Shown piece by piece: positions 36,779 to 44,085 of a DNA stretch of 64,000 bases. Source of the DNA: Occultella gossypii (GTDB lineage: Bacteria; Actinomycetota; Actinomycetes; Actinomycetales; Beutenbergiaceae). The DNA is taken from assembly GCF_019947135.1 (NCBI RefSeq), contig NZ_JAGSHT010000010.1, positions 372,001-436,000 of the forward strand, given 5' to 3'. Within the stretch, counting starts at the first letter, position 1, and each line of letters starts with the position of its first letter. A program made the position numbers and the translations under genes. A model generated the notes under the pieces. It was not told the DNA's origin, did not search any database, and saw only the letters and a list, made by a program, of their open reading frames with translations.

Positions 36779-37923
36779 TGCTGTACCTGGACGCGGCCGC
36801 GACCACCCCGGTACGCCGGGAGGCGCTGGAGGCCATGTGGCCGTACCTGACCGGTGAGTTCGGGAATCCGTCCAGCCACCACACCGTCGGCGAGCGGGCC
36901 GCCGCAGCGCTGGCGGACGCCCGGTCCCGGGTCGCGGGCGTGCTCGGCTGCCGGCCCGGCGAGGTGGTGTTCACCTCGGGCGGGACCGAGGGCGCGAACC
37001 TGGCGATCAAGGGACTGGCGCTGGCGAACCCGCGGGGGCGGCACCTGGTCACGACCAGGATCGAGCACGAGGCGGTGCTGGCGTCGGTGGACTACCTGGT
37101 CCGCGTGCACGGGTTCTCGGTCACGCACGTGGCCGTGGACACCGATGGGCGGGTGCGGCCGGAGGCCCTCGACGCGGCCCTGCGCCCGGACACCACGCTG
37201 GTCTCGATCGCGCTGGCGAACAACGAGATCGGCACCCTGCAGGACATCACCTCCCTGGCCGCGGCCGCGCACGGACGTGGCGCCCTGTTCCACACCGACG
37301 CCGTCCAGGCGGCGGGTTGGCTGCCGGTCTCCGCGCGCGACCTCGGCGTGGATGCGCTCTCGATCTCCGGGCACAAGGTCGGCGCCGGGAAGGGCATCGG
37401 CGCGGTGTACCTGCGCGGCCGGCTGCCGGTGGAGCCGGTGCTGCACGGTGGCGGCCAGGAGCGCGAGCGACGCTCCGGCACCGAGAACGTGCCGGGGGCC
37501 GTCGCCCTCGGGATCGCGCTGTCGCTCGCCGAGGCGGAACGGGACCAACTGGCGCCCCGGGTGGGCGCGGCGCGGGAGTCGTTCATCGCCCGGGTGCTGG
37601 AGCTGGTCCCGACGGCGGTGCTCACCGGGCCACGGACTGTGCGCCTGCCGAACCACGCCTCGTTCTGCTTCCCGGGCACCAGCGGCGAGGCCGTGCTGCT
37701 GGAGCTGGAGCGCCTCGGCGTGGTCTCCTCGAGCGGCTCGGCGTGCGCGGCCGGCTCGGACGAGCCGTCGCACGTGCTGATCGCGATCGGGGTGCCACCC
37801 GAGGTCGCGCAGACGTCCGTCCGGTTCACGTTCGGGCGCGAGGTCACCGAGGAGGACCTGGCCGGTGCTGCGGAGTCGGTGGGCGCGGCGGTGGCGAGCG
37901 TCGCATCCGTGGGCACCGCCTGA
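36778..37923 (+). CDS. Cysteine desulfurase (NifS/IscS-like) of the NAD operon
   Basis: 381 residues, class V aminotransferase fold: YLDAAATTPVR, FTSGGTEGANLAIKG, HEAVLAS, PLP lysine in SISGHKVGAGKG, and the active cysteine in SSSGSACAAGS. It takes sulfur from cysteine for Fe-S assembly; in this operon it most likely builds the NadA cluster. The ATG at 36778 shares a base with the nadC stop (TGATG). A longer upstream frame lies within nadC and is rejected. Confidence 0.94.
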   Translation: MLYLDAAATTPVRREALEAMWPYLTGEFGNPSSHHTVGERAAAALADARSRVAGVLGCRPGEVVFTSGGTEGANLAIKGLALANPRGRHLVTTRIEHEAVLASVDYLVRVHGFSVTHVAVDTDGRVRPEALDAALRPDTTLVSIALANNEIGTLQDITSLAAAAHGRGALFHTDAVQAAGWLPVSARDLGVDALSISGHKVGAGKGIGAVYLRGRLPVEPVLHGGGQERERRSGTENVPGAVALGIALSLAEAERDQLAPRVGAARESFIARVLELVPTAVLTGPRTVRLPNHASFCFPGTSGEAVLLELERLGVVSSSGSACAAGSDEPSHVLIAIGVPPEVAQTSVRFTFGREVTEEDLAGAAESVGAAVASVASVGTA

Positions 37924-38040
37924 GATCATCGCTTGCAGACGGTCGGAGGTCGACGTGGCTCAACTCTTGAACTCCAGTCGCAGCTACCCGACGGACGCCG
38001 CAAGCACGATGCGAGCCCACCCGAACCAACGGCGGTGAGC

Positions 38041-38121
38041 AGCCGCGGGTCGATCATTGCCACGCGGAACGTCCGCGACTTCGAACGTGCGGACATCGAG
38101 CTCATCAATCCTGGAGGCCGG
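38041..38121 (+). pseudogene. VapC-like PIN-domain toxin remnant (C-terminal end only)
   Basis: A frame in the 284-bp gap encodes IIATRNVRDFERADIELINP at 38053-38112, matching the end of PIN-domain toxins, whose usual pattern is TRNVxDF then NP. The last acidic PIN residue is present but the rest of the toxin and any antitoxin are gone. The sequence from 37924 to 38040 is unrecognised. Confidence 0.65.
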
Positions 38122-38207
38122 ACACCGCCACTCGTTGACCGTCCCGACACTGCCCACGTAGCGTTTTCGTATCGGGCCCGGCCGAGCCGAGCGAAGGAGA
38201 CGTGCGG

Positions 38208-38690
38208 ATGAGCGGCACAGGCCGGTCCACTCCGCCCCGACTCCCCCCGCGTTGGTTCATCCGCGTGTTCTGGGCGGGTCACCGAGCCGTGTTTCGCGGC
38301 TCCGGCGGGAGGGTCGGACTGAGCCGGCCCAAGCCGGGCAGGGCCGGCCTGATGCGGCTGCGGACCGTCGGCCGACGCACCGGCGACCCGCGCGCCGTCA
38401 TGCTCGCCTACATCGAGGACGGCCCGAACCTCGTCACCCTCGCGATGAACGGCTGGGGCGACGCGCCGCCGGCGTGGTGGCTGAACCTGCAGGCGAGCCC
38501 GGAGGCCACGGTCGACCTGCCCGGCGAGGAGCGCGTCGTGCGCGGACGGGCAGCCCAGGGCGACGAACGCGAGCGCCTCTGGGCCCGGTACGCCGAGCTC
38601 TTCGAGGGCGATCTCGACGACTACGCCGCGATGCGCTCGAGGGAGACGCCCGTCGTGGTGTTCGAACCGGCAGCCGGCGGTCCGTCCTGA
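38208..38690 (+). CDS. Deazaflavin-dependent nitroreductase-family protein (Ddn/FDOR-like)
   Basis: 160 residues: split-barrel fold with the family motifs LMRLRTVGRRTGDPRAVML, NLVTLAMNGWGDAPPAWWLNLQASPEATVDL (cited by residues about 80-110) and late ETPVVVFEP. Related proteins use F420H2 or other flavin cofactors to reduce various substrates. ATG at 38208 has GAAGGAG 8 nt upstream; GTG at 38202 is also possible. It is a single gene between the VapC remnant and the sugar locus. Confidence 0.85.
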   Translation: MSGTGRSTPPRLPPRWFIRVFWAGHRAVFRGSGGRVGLSRPKPGRAGLMRLRTVGRRTGDPRAVMLAYIEDGPNLVTLAMNGWGDAPPAWWLNLQASPEATVDLPGEERVVRGRAAQGDERERLWARYAELFEGDLDDYAAMRSRETPVVVFEPAAGGPS

Positions 38691-38776
38691 CCGAGCCCGC
38701 GGATCCGGCCGGGCCTGACCGGACCGGGGACACGGGGTCGGACACCTCCGGGTCCGGGCTGGAATAGTGTCGGGGC

Positions 38777-39790
38777 GTGACCGAGGACGGCGACCGCGAG
38801 GCGGGCCAGGAGGAGAAGCGTTCCGCCACGATCTACGACGTGGCCCGGCGCGCCGGCGTCAGCCATCAGACCGTGGCCCGGTTCCTCAACGGTGAGGGCG
38901 GCATCCGGCCCTACAACAAGGTCAAGGTCGTCGCCGCGCTCGAGGAGCTGCGCTACCGGCCGAACATGGCCGCGCGCTCGCTGGCCACGAAGCGGACGTT
39001 CCGGATCGGCGCACTCGGGTTCGAGATCGCCGGACACAATCCGGGCCGGGTGCTGCAGGCGGCCAGTGATGCCGCCCGCGAGCTGGGCTACGTCGTCGAA
39101 GTGGTCGGCCTCGACCCGCTCGACCCGGGCCAGCTCGCCGACGGCGTCGAGACGCTGATCCGCAATGGGGTGGAGGGGCTTCTGATCACCTCCCCCACGG
39201 TCGGCATCGCCGACGAGCTCAGCCGCCTCCGGATCGATATCCCGGTGCTGGTGGACGGCGCCCGGGAGACCGACGAACTGCAGCGCCGGGGCACCCTGCT
39301 CGCCCTGGAACACCTGCACGCCCTCGGCCATCGGCGAATCGCTCACATCGCCGGGCCGTCCCAATGGACCGCGGCGCACCTGCGGCGAGCGACGTACGAG
39401 TCCTTCTTGGCCGAGCGCGCCGGGGCGCCCGTGGTCTGGGAGGGCGACTGGGAGTCCCGTTCCGGGTACGCCCACGCCGAGCGGGTGGCCGGCGACCGGT
39501 CGATCACCGCTGTGTTCGCCGCGAACGATCGCATCGCCCTCGGCGCACTGCTCCGGTTCCACGAGCTCGGGATCCGGGTGCCTGGTGACGTCAGCGTCGT
39601 CGGGTTCGACGACATGCCGGAGTCGGAGTTCTTCCACCCGCCCCTGACCACGGTCCGACAGCACTTCGACGCCGGCGGCCGGACGAGCGCTGCCCGGCTG
39701 ATAGCGATGATCGAGGGCAGGTCGGTGGACGCGCCCTACCCCGAGCCCGAACTCATCGTCCGCGCCTCGACGGGGCCCGTCTCGACCTGA
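38777..39790 (+). CDS. LacI-family repressor of the sugar-uptake locus
   Basis: 337 residues: acidic N-terminal tail, helix-turn-helix TIYDVARRAGVSHQTVARFL, hinge YRPNMAARSLATKR, then a sugar-binding-type effector domain ending in VVGFDDMPESEFFHPPLTTVRQ. It begins with GTG 86 nt after the previous gene. The adjacent perfect palindrome at 39834 and the transporter downstream mark it as the local repressor; the effector sugar is unknown. Confidence 0.93.
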   Translation: MTEDGDREAGQEEKRSATIYDVARRAGVSHQTVARFLNGEGGIRPYNKVKVVAALEELRYRPNMAARSLATKRTFRIGALGFEIAGHNPGRVLQAASDAARELGYVVEVVGLDPLDPGQLADGVETLIRNGVEGLLITSPTVGIADELSRLRIDIPVLVDGARETDELQRRGTLLALEHLHALGHRRIAHIAGPSQWTAAHLRRATYESFLAERAGAPVVWEGDWESRSGYAHAERVAGDRSITAVFAANDRIALGALLRFHELGIRVPGDVSVVGFDDMPESEFFHPPLTTVRQHFDAGGRTSAARLIAMIEGRSVDAPYPEPELIVRASTGPVST

Positions 39791-39833
39791 GGCTTGCGCC
39801 TCCCGAGCCATCGACCTAGAGTGGCCACTCTCA

Positions 39834-39853
39834 AAACGTTACCGGTAACGTTT
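39834..39853. promoter_or_regulatory. Perfect 20-bp LacI operator palindrome
   Basis: AAACGTTACCGGTAACGTTT is fully self-complementary, with the CG-centred half-site form common in LacI operators of sugar genes. It lies 41 nt before the binding-protein ATG, overlapping the likely promoter. Confidence 0.82.
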
Positions 39854-39894
39854 CGATCCGAAACCTCAGATGTCAGCACGAAGGAGTGGTGTAC

Positions 39895-41184
39895 ATGCCA
39901 ACGCGACGAACACGTTCAGCCGTCCTCACGGGCGCCCTCGCAGCCTCGGCCCTGGTCCTCGCCGGGTGCTCCGGATCCGATGCGGACGAAGGCCCGGTGG
40001 TCCTGGAGTACTGGTCCTGGGCCCCCAACATCGAGCAGGTCGTGGCCGTCTGGAACGAGGCCAACCCGGACATCCAGGTCGAGGTCAACACCGCTGTCGC
40101 CGGGGCCGAGATCACGGCCAAGCTGCTCGCGGCCGCCGAGGCAGGCAACCTCCCGGACGTCTCCAACACGACCTACGACAACCTGCCGAGCCTGATCATC
40201 AACGACATCGCGGCCGACGTCTCGGACGTCATGGGCGACCGCGAGGCGGAGACGGCCGGGCCGGCCTGGAACCTCACCACCTTCGGAGGCGTCAACTACG
40301 CCGTTCCCCAGGGGACCTCGCCGCAGATGCTGTTCTACCGCACCGACGTCTTCGCCGAGCACGGCATCGAGGCGCCGACCACCTGGGACGAGTACGCGCA
40401 GGCGGCCCGGACCATCCACGCCGCGGACCCGGACACCTATCTGGCCACGTTCCCGGCCAACGACGCGCAATTGTTCGCCGCGCTCAGCCAGCAGGCCGGC
40501 GCCCAGTGGTGGTCCCAGAGCGGAGACGCCTGGTCGGTGGACATCGCCGGCGACGCCAGCGGCCAGGTCGCGGACTACTGGGAGGGACTCGTCGACGAGG
40601 GCGTGGTCGCCACCATGAAGACCTACACCCCCGAATGGCAGGCCGCACTGGCCGACGGCACTCTCGTCAGCTGGCTCGGCGCAGTCTGGACGCCGCCGCT
40701 CATCGAGCAGAACGCCCCGGAGACTGCAGGCCTCTGGCAGGCGGTGGCGCTGCCCCAGTGGACCCTGGACGCGCCGGCAGCCGGCGTGATGGGCGGCTCC
40801 GGCACGATCGTGACCACGCAGTCCGACCATCCGGAGCAGGCCCGGGAGTTCGCCCTCTGGCTCAACACCTCGGACGAGGCACTGAACGCCTACATCGAGC
40901 ACGCGAACATCTGGCCCGCGGCACTCAGCGGCCGGGACCTCGACGGGCTCGCGGAGCCGCCGAGCTTCATGGCGAACCAGCCGGACTTCTACGACCTCGC
41001 GGCGCAGATCGACGAGTACACGGTCGAGGTCACCTGGGGGCCGAACGTCGCGGCGGGGTTCGACACGTTCAACAACGCGTTCAGCGACGCGATCGCGAAC
41101 GGGACCCCGTTCCGGGACGCACTCGAGACGGTCGAGACCTCGGTGGTCAGCGACCTCGAGACACTCGGGTACACGATCGAATGA
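39895..41184 (+). CDS. Sugar ABC transporter substrate-binding lipoprotein
   Basis: 429 residues. Lipobox LAGC puts the lipidated cysteine at residue 25. The mature protein is a family 1 extracellular solute-binding fold: YWSWAPNIEQVVAVWNEANP early, TSPQMLFYRTDVFAEHGIEAP in the middle and a tryptophan-rich ligand region (AQWWSQSGDAW). ATG at 39895 follows AAGGAG by 8 nt. Overlaps the first permease as ATGA. The sugar is not readable; the aldolase downstream suggests an acidic sugar. Confidence 0.92.
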   Translation: MPTRRTRSAVLTGALAASALVLAGCSGSDADEGPVVLEYWSWAPNIEQVVAVWNEANPDIQVEVNTAVAGAEITAKLLAAAEAGNLPDVSNTTYDNLPSLIINDIAADVSDVMGDREAETAGPAWNLTTFGGVNYAVPQGTSPQMLFYRTDVFAEHGIEAPTTWDEYAQAARTIHAADPDTYLATFPANDAQLFAALSQQAGAQWWSQSGDAWSVDIAGDASGQVADYWEGLVDEGVVATMKTYTPEWQAALADGTLVSWLGAVWTPPLIEQNAPETAGLWQAVALPQWTLDAPAAGVMGGSGTIVTTQSDHPEQAREFALWLNTSDEALNAYIEHANIWPAALSGRDLDGLAEPPSFMANQPDFYDLAAQIDEYTVEVTWGPNVAAGFDTFNNAFSDAIANGTPFRDALETVETSVVSDLETLGYTIE

Positions 41185-42101
41185 CGTCGCTGACCAGCCG
41201 GAGGAGCCGGCTCCGGCTCGCCCCGTACCTGTTCCTGGCACCGGCCCTCATCCTCGCGACCGCGCTGCTGACGGTGCCGATCGGGTACACCGTATGGCGG
41301 AGCCTGCACGCGACCCGGATCACCGGTGGTGGCCTCGGTGTCGCCGAGGAGGTCTTCGTCGGGATCGAGAACTACGTGCGGGTCCTCGGCCGAGCCGACC
41401 TGCTGCCCTCGTTCGGCCGGCTGCTCGGATTCGCGGTGATCTTCGTCCCGACCGCGATGGTGCTCGCACTCGTGTTCGCGCTCCTGCTCGACAACGTCTC
41501 GAGCAGACTGACCCGGTTCTCCCGCATCTCGATCTTCGTTCCCTATGCGGTCCCGGGGGTGATCGCGGCGCTCATGTGGGGATTCATGTACCTGCCGGGG
41601 GTCAGCCCCTTCCATGACGTCGCGGCTGCCCTGGGGCTACCCCGGCCCGACTTCCTCGGGCACTCGGGCATCATCGCCTCGATCGCCAACATCGCGATCT
41701 GGGGCGCGGTCGGCTTCAACATGGTGATCCTGTACACCGCCCTGCGCGGGCTGCCGAACGAGCTGTACGACGCGGCCCGGATCGACGGCTGCAGCGAGTG
41801 GCAGCTGGCCATCCGGATCAAGGTGCCGCTGGTCGTGCCCGGCCTGATCCTCACCGGGATGTTCACGGTGATCGGTGCGCTGCAGGTGTTCAGCGAGCCG
41901 AACACGATGGTGACGCTCTCGACCGCGATCGGGTCCGACTGGGTGCCGATGATGGTGGTCTATCGGGACGCGTTCATCACCAATGACCTCTACGGCGCGT
42001 CCGCGCTCGCGATCATCATCACCGTGGTCACGCTGGCCGCGTCGTTCCTGCTGCTCGGCATCGCCCAACGCCGGGCCTTCGGGTCGGAGAGCCGCTCATG
42101 A
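41181..42101 (+). CDS. Sugar ABC transporter permease, MalF/UgpA type
   Basis: 306 residues, six membrane helices starting LAPYLFLAPALILATALL. The coupling EAA loop is ELYDAARIDGCSEWQLAIRI. It shares ATGA overlaps with the genes on both sides. Confidence 0.93.
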   Translation: MTSLTSRRSRLRLAPYLFLAPALILATALLTVPIGYTVWRSLHATRITGGGLGVAEEVFVGIENYVRVLGRADLLPSFGRLLGFAVIFVPTAMVLALVFALLLDNVSSRLTRFSRISIFVPYAVPGVIAALMWGFMYLPGVSPFHDVAAALGLPRPDFLGHSGIIASIANIAIWGAVGFNMVILYTALRGLPNELYDAARIDGCSEWQLAIRIKVPLVVPGLILTGMFTVIGALQVFSEPNTMVTLSTAIGSDWVPMMVVYRDAFITNDLYGASALAIIITVVTLAASFLLLGIAQRRAFGSESRS

Positions 42102-42994
42102 CCACCACCCTGCCCCGCACCGGCGACCGGGTCGTGGCGGTAGCCCCGGCCCGGGCCCGCACCTCCTCCGGGATCCTGCCGACGGCCATCCTGCTGATCG
42201 GCGCGGCCTACTGCCTCCTGCCCGTGTACTGGCTGATCTCGGCCGCCACGAAGCGGCCCGACGAGCTCTTCTCGACCTTCTCCCTCGCCCCGAGCTTCAA
42301 CGGCGGGTTCATCGACAATCTGGTCGGCCTGTCGCAGTACGCCGGCGGTGCCTTCTGGCAGTGGTGCCTGAACAGCCTGATCTACGCCGGCGGCGGCGCG
42401 GTCGCCGCGACCGCCGTGGCCGCGCTCGCCGGGTTCGCGCTGGCCAAGTACGAGTTCCCGGGCAAGCGGCTCGTGTTCGGGTACCTGCTCGTCGGCGTCC
42501 TGGTGCCCGGGGTGATCGTGGCCATCCCGCAGTACCTGCTGCTGTCCCAGCTCGGGCTCGCGGGCACCCGGTGGTCGATCCTGCTGCCCGCGATGATCAG
42601 CCCGTTCAGCATCTACCTGACCCGGGTGTTCACCGCCGGTGCGGTCTCCGACGAGGTGATCGAGTCGGCCCGCCTGGACGGCGCCCGCGAGTTCCGCCTG
42701 TTCCGGTCGGTGGCGCTGCCGATGATGGCTCCGGGCCTGATCACCGTGTTCCTGCTCCAGTTCGTGGGGATCTGGAACAACTTCCTGCTGCCGTTCATCA
42801 TGGTCACCCGCAGCGACATGATGCCGCTCACGGTCGGCTTCTACTCGATGATGAACCAGGGCTCGGACCAGACCAACGTGTACAGCTTCGTGATCATGGG
42901 GTGCCTGCTCGCCGTCGTACCCCTGATCGCGCTCTTCCTGTTCCTCCAGCGCTACTGGCGGCTGGACCTCATCAGCGGTTCCCTCAAGGGCTGA
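42098..42994 (+). CDS. Sugar ABC transporter permease, MalG/UgpE type
   Basis: 298 residues with six helices; N-terminal AYCLLPVYWLISAATKRPDEL and the coupling loop VIESARLDGAREFRLFRSVALP are typical of MalG. No ATPase gene follows: this transporter must use a shared ATPase such as MsiK encoded elsewhere, as is usual for sugar importers in Actinobacteria. Confidence 0.93.
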   Translation: MTTTLPRTGDRVVAVAPARARTSSGILPTAILLIGAAYCLLPVYWLISAATKRPDELFSTFSLAPSFNGGFIDNLVGLSQYAGGAFWQWCLNSLIYAGGGAVAATAVAALAGFALAKYEFPGKRLVFGYLLVGVLVPGVIVAIPQYLLLSQLGLAGTRWSILLPAMISPFSIYLTRVFTAGAVSDEVIESARLDGAREFRLFRSVALPMMAPGLITVFLLQFVGIWNNFLLPFIMVTRSDMMPLTVGFYSMMNQGSDQTNVYSFVIMGCLLAVVPLIALFLFLQRYWRLDLISGSLKG

Positions 42995-43020
42995 CCCCAG
43001 CCCGTCCCGAAAGGACTCTC

Positions 43021-43953
43021 GTGCCCACACTCCTGCCCGACGGCGCCTGGCCCGTCATGCTGACCCCGTTCCGCGCCGATCGCTCGATCGACTGGGACCA
43101 GGTCGCGGCCTACGCCGACTGGCTCGTGAAGCTGGGGTCTGCCGGTGTCTTCACCGTCGCCCTGTCCAGCGAGATGTACGACCTCACGCCTGTCGAGCGC
43201 CTGGAGCTCGCCCGTCGAGTCGTCGAGACGGTCGACGGTCGGGTACCAGTGATCGCCTCGGCGATCGGTGCCGACCCGGACGAGACGGCCGAGGCCGCCG
43301 CCGGACTGGCGGATGCCGGGGTGACCGCCGCCGTCCTGGTGAGCCCGTTGCTGGCCGCCCCCGACGAGGACGACGCGGCGTGGATCCGTGCCACCGAGCG
43401 GATCCTCGACCGGGTGCCCGACCTCGACTTCGGGGTGTACGAGTGCCCCGTGCCCTACAAGCGGTTGCTCACGCTCGAGACCGTCCGGTGGCTGGCCGAG
43501 ACCGGCAGGTTCACGTTCTACAAGGACACCAGCCACCGGGTCGACGTGATGGCGGCACGGATCGAGGTCCTGGCCGGCACCCCGCTCCGCCACTACAACG
43601 CGGAGATCTCCTCCCTCGTCGAGAGCCTTCGTGCCGGCGGTGCAGGCTTCAGCGGCTACGCGGCGAACATCTATCCCGAACTCGTCGCGTGGCTGTGCGC
43701 GAACCACGACGTCGCACCCGAGGCAGACGTCGCCACCGTGCAGCGGGTCCTGAGCATCGCCGAGCACAGCATCAACGCCCGTTACCCGTCGTCTGCCAAG
43801 TTCTTCCTCGCGCACAGCTCCCGGCTGACCATGTCCAGCGTCAGCCGGTGGAAGCCCGAGTCCATCGGCAGCCACGACGGGCAGCCTCTGATCGACCTGG
43901 CCCGGTACCTCGAGAGCGCCGGCCTACCGGCACTCGACCCGGGCCGCCGCTGA
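43021..43953 (+). CDS. DapA-family aldolase/lyase (dihydrodipicolinate synthase/N-acetylneuraminate lyase fold)
   Basis: 310 residues of the class I pyruvate-type aldolase superfamily. The Schiff-base lysine is in FTFYKDTS and the conserved tyrosine region in FGVYECPVPYK. Missing the standard GTTGE of true DapA: the equivalent is LSSEMYDL, which argues against lysine synthesis. Starts at GTG 43021 after AAAGGA. Fourth gene of the sugar locus, so likely cleaves a keto-sugar acid derived from the imported compound. Confidence 0.85.
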   Translation: MPTLLPDGAWPVMLTPFRADRSIDWDQVAAYADWLVKLGSAGVFTVALSSEMYDLTPVERLELARRVVETVDGRVPVIASAIGADPDETAEAAAGLADAGVTAAVLVSPLLAAPDEDDAAWIRATERILDRVPDLDFGVYECPVPYKRLLTLETVRWLAETGRFTFYKDTSHRVDVMAARIEVLAGTPLRHYNAEISSLVESLRAGGAGFSGYAANIYPELVAWLCANHDVAPEADVATVQRVLSIAEHSINARYPSSAKFFLAHSSRLTMSSVSRWKPESIGSHDGQPLIDLARYLESAGLPALDPGRR

Positions 43954-43987
43954 GCCCCCCGCCGCACTGCGTGAACCGATCGCTCAC

Positions 43988-44047
43988 GCAGTACCTGCAG
44001 CCTGAGGAAGGACGATCTACCGTTCTGTGTCAGGCGGCAGGTACTGC
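43988..44047. terminator. 18-bp inverted repeat between convergent genes
   Basis: GCAGTACCTGCAGCCTGA (43988-44005) and its inverse at 44030-44047 match at 17 of 18 positions with a 24-nt loop. It lies between the aldolase stop (43953) and the mfd stop (44086), suitable as a bidirectional terminator. Confidence 0.6.
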
Positions 44048-44085
44048 TTGACGGCGGCAGGCACTTCCTCGGCGCGACGCTCGTC

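Noticed and set aside
39870-42101. Single 743-codon frame covering binding protein and permease
   Set aside because: Its first part is an out-of-frame reading of the binding protein. The permease has its own ATG at 41181 in an ATGA overlap.
43021-43953. True DapA for lysine synthesis
   Set aside because: Lacks the GTTGE motif and sits in a sugar-transport operon rather than with lysine genes.
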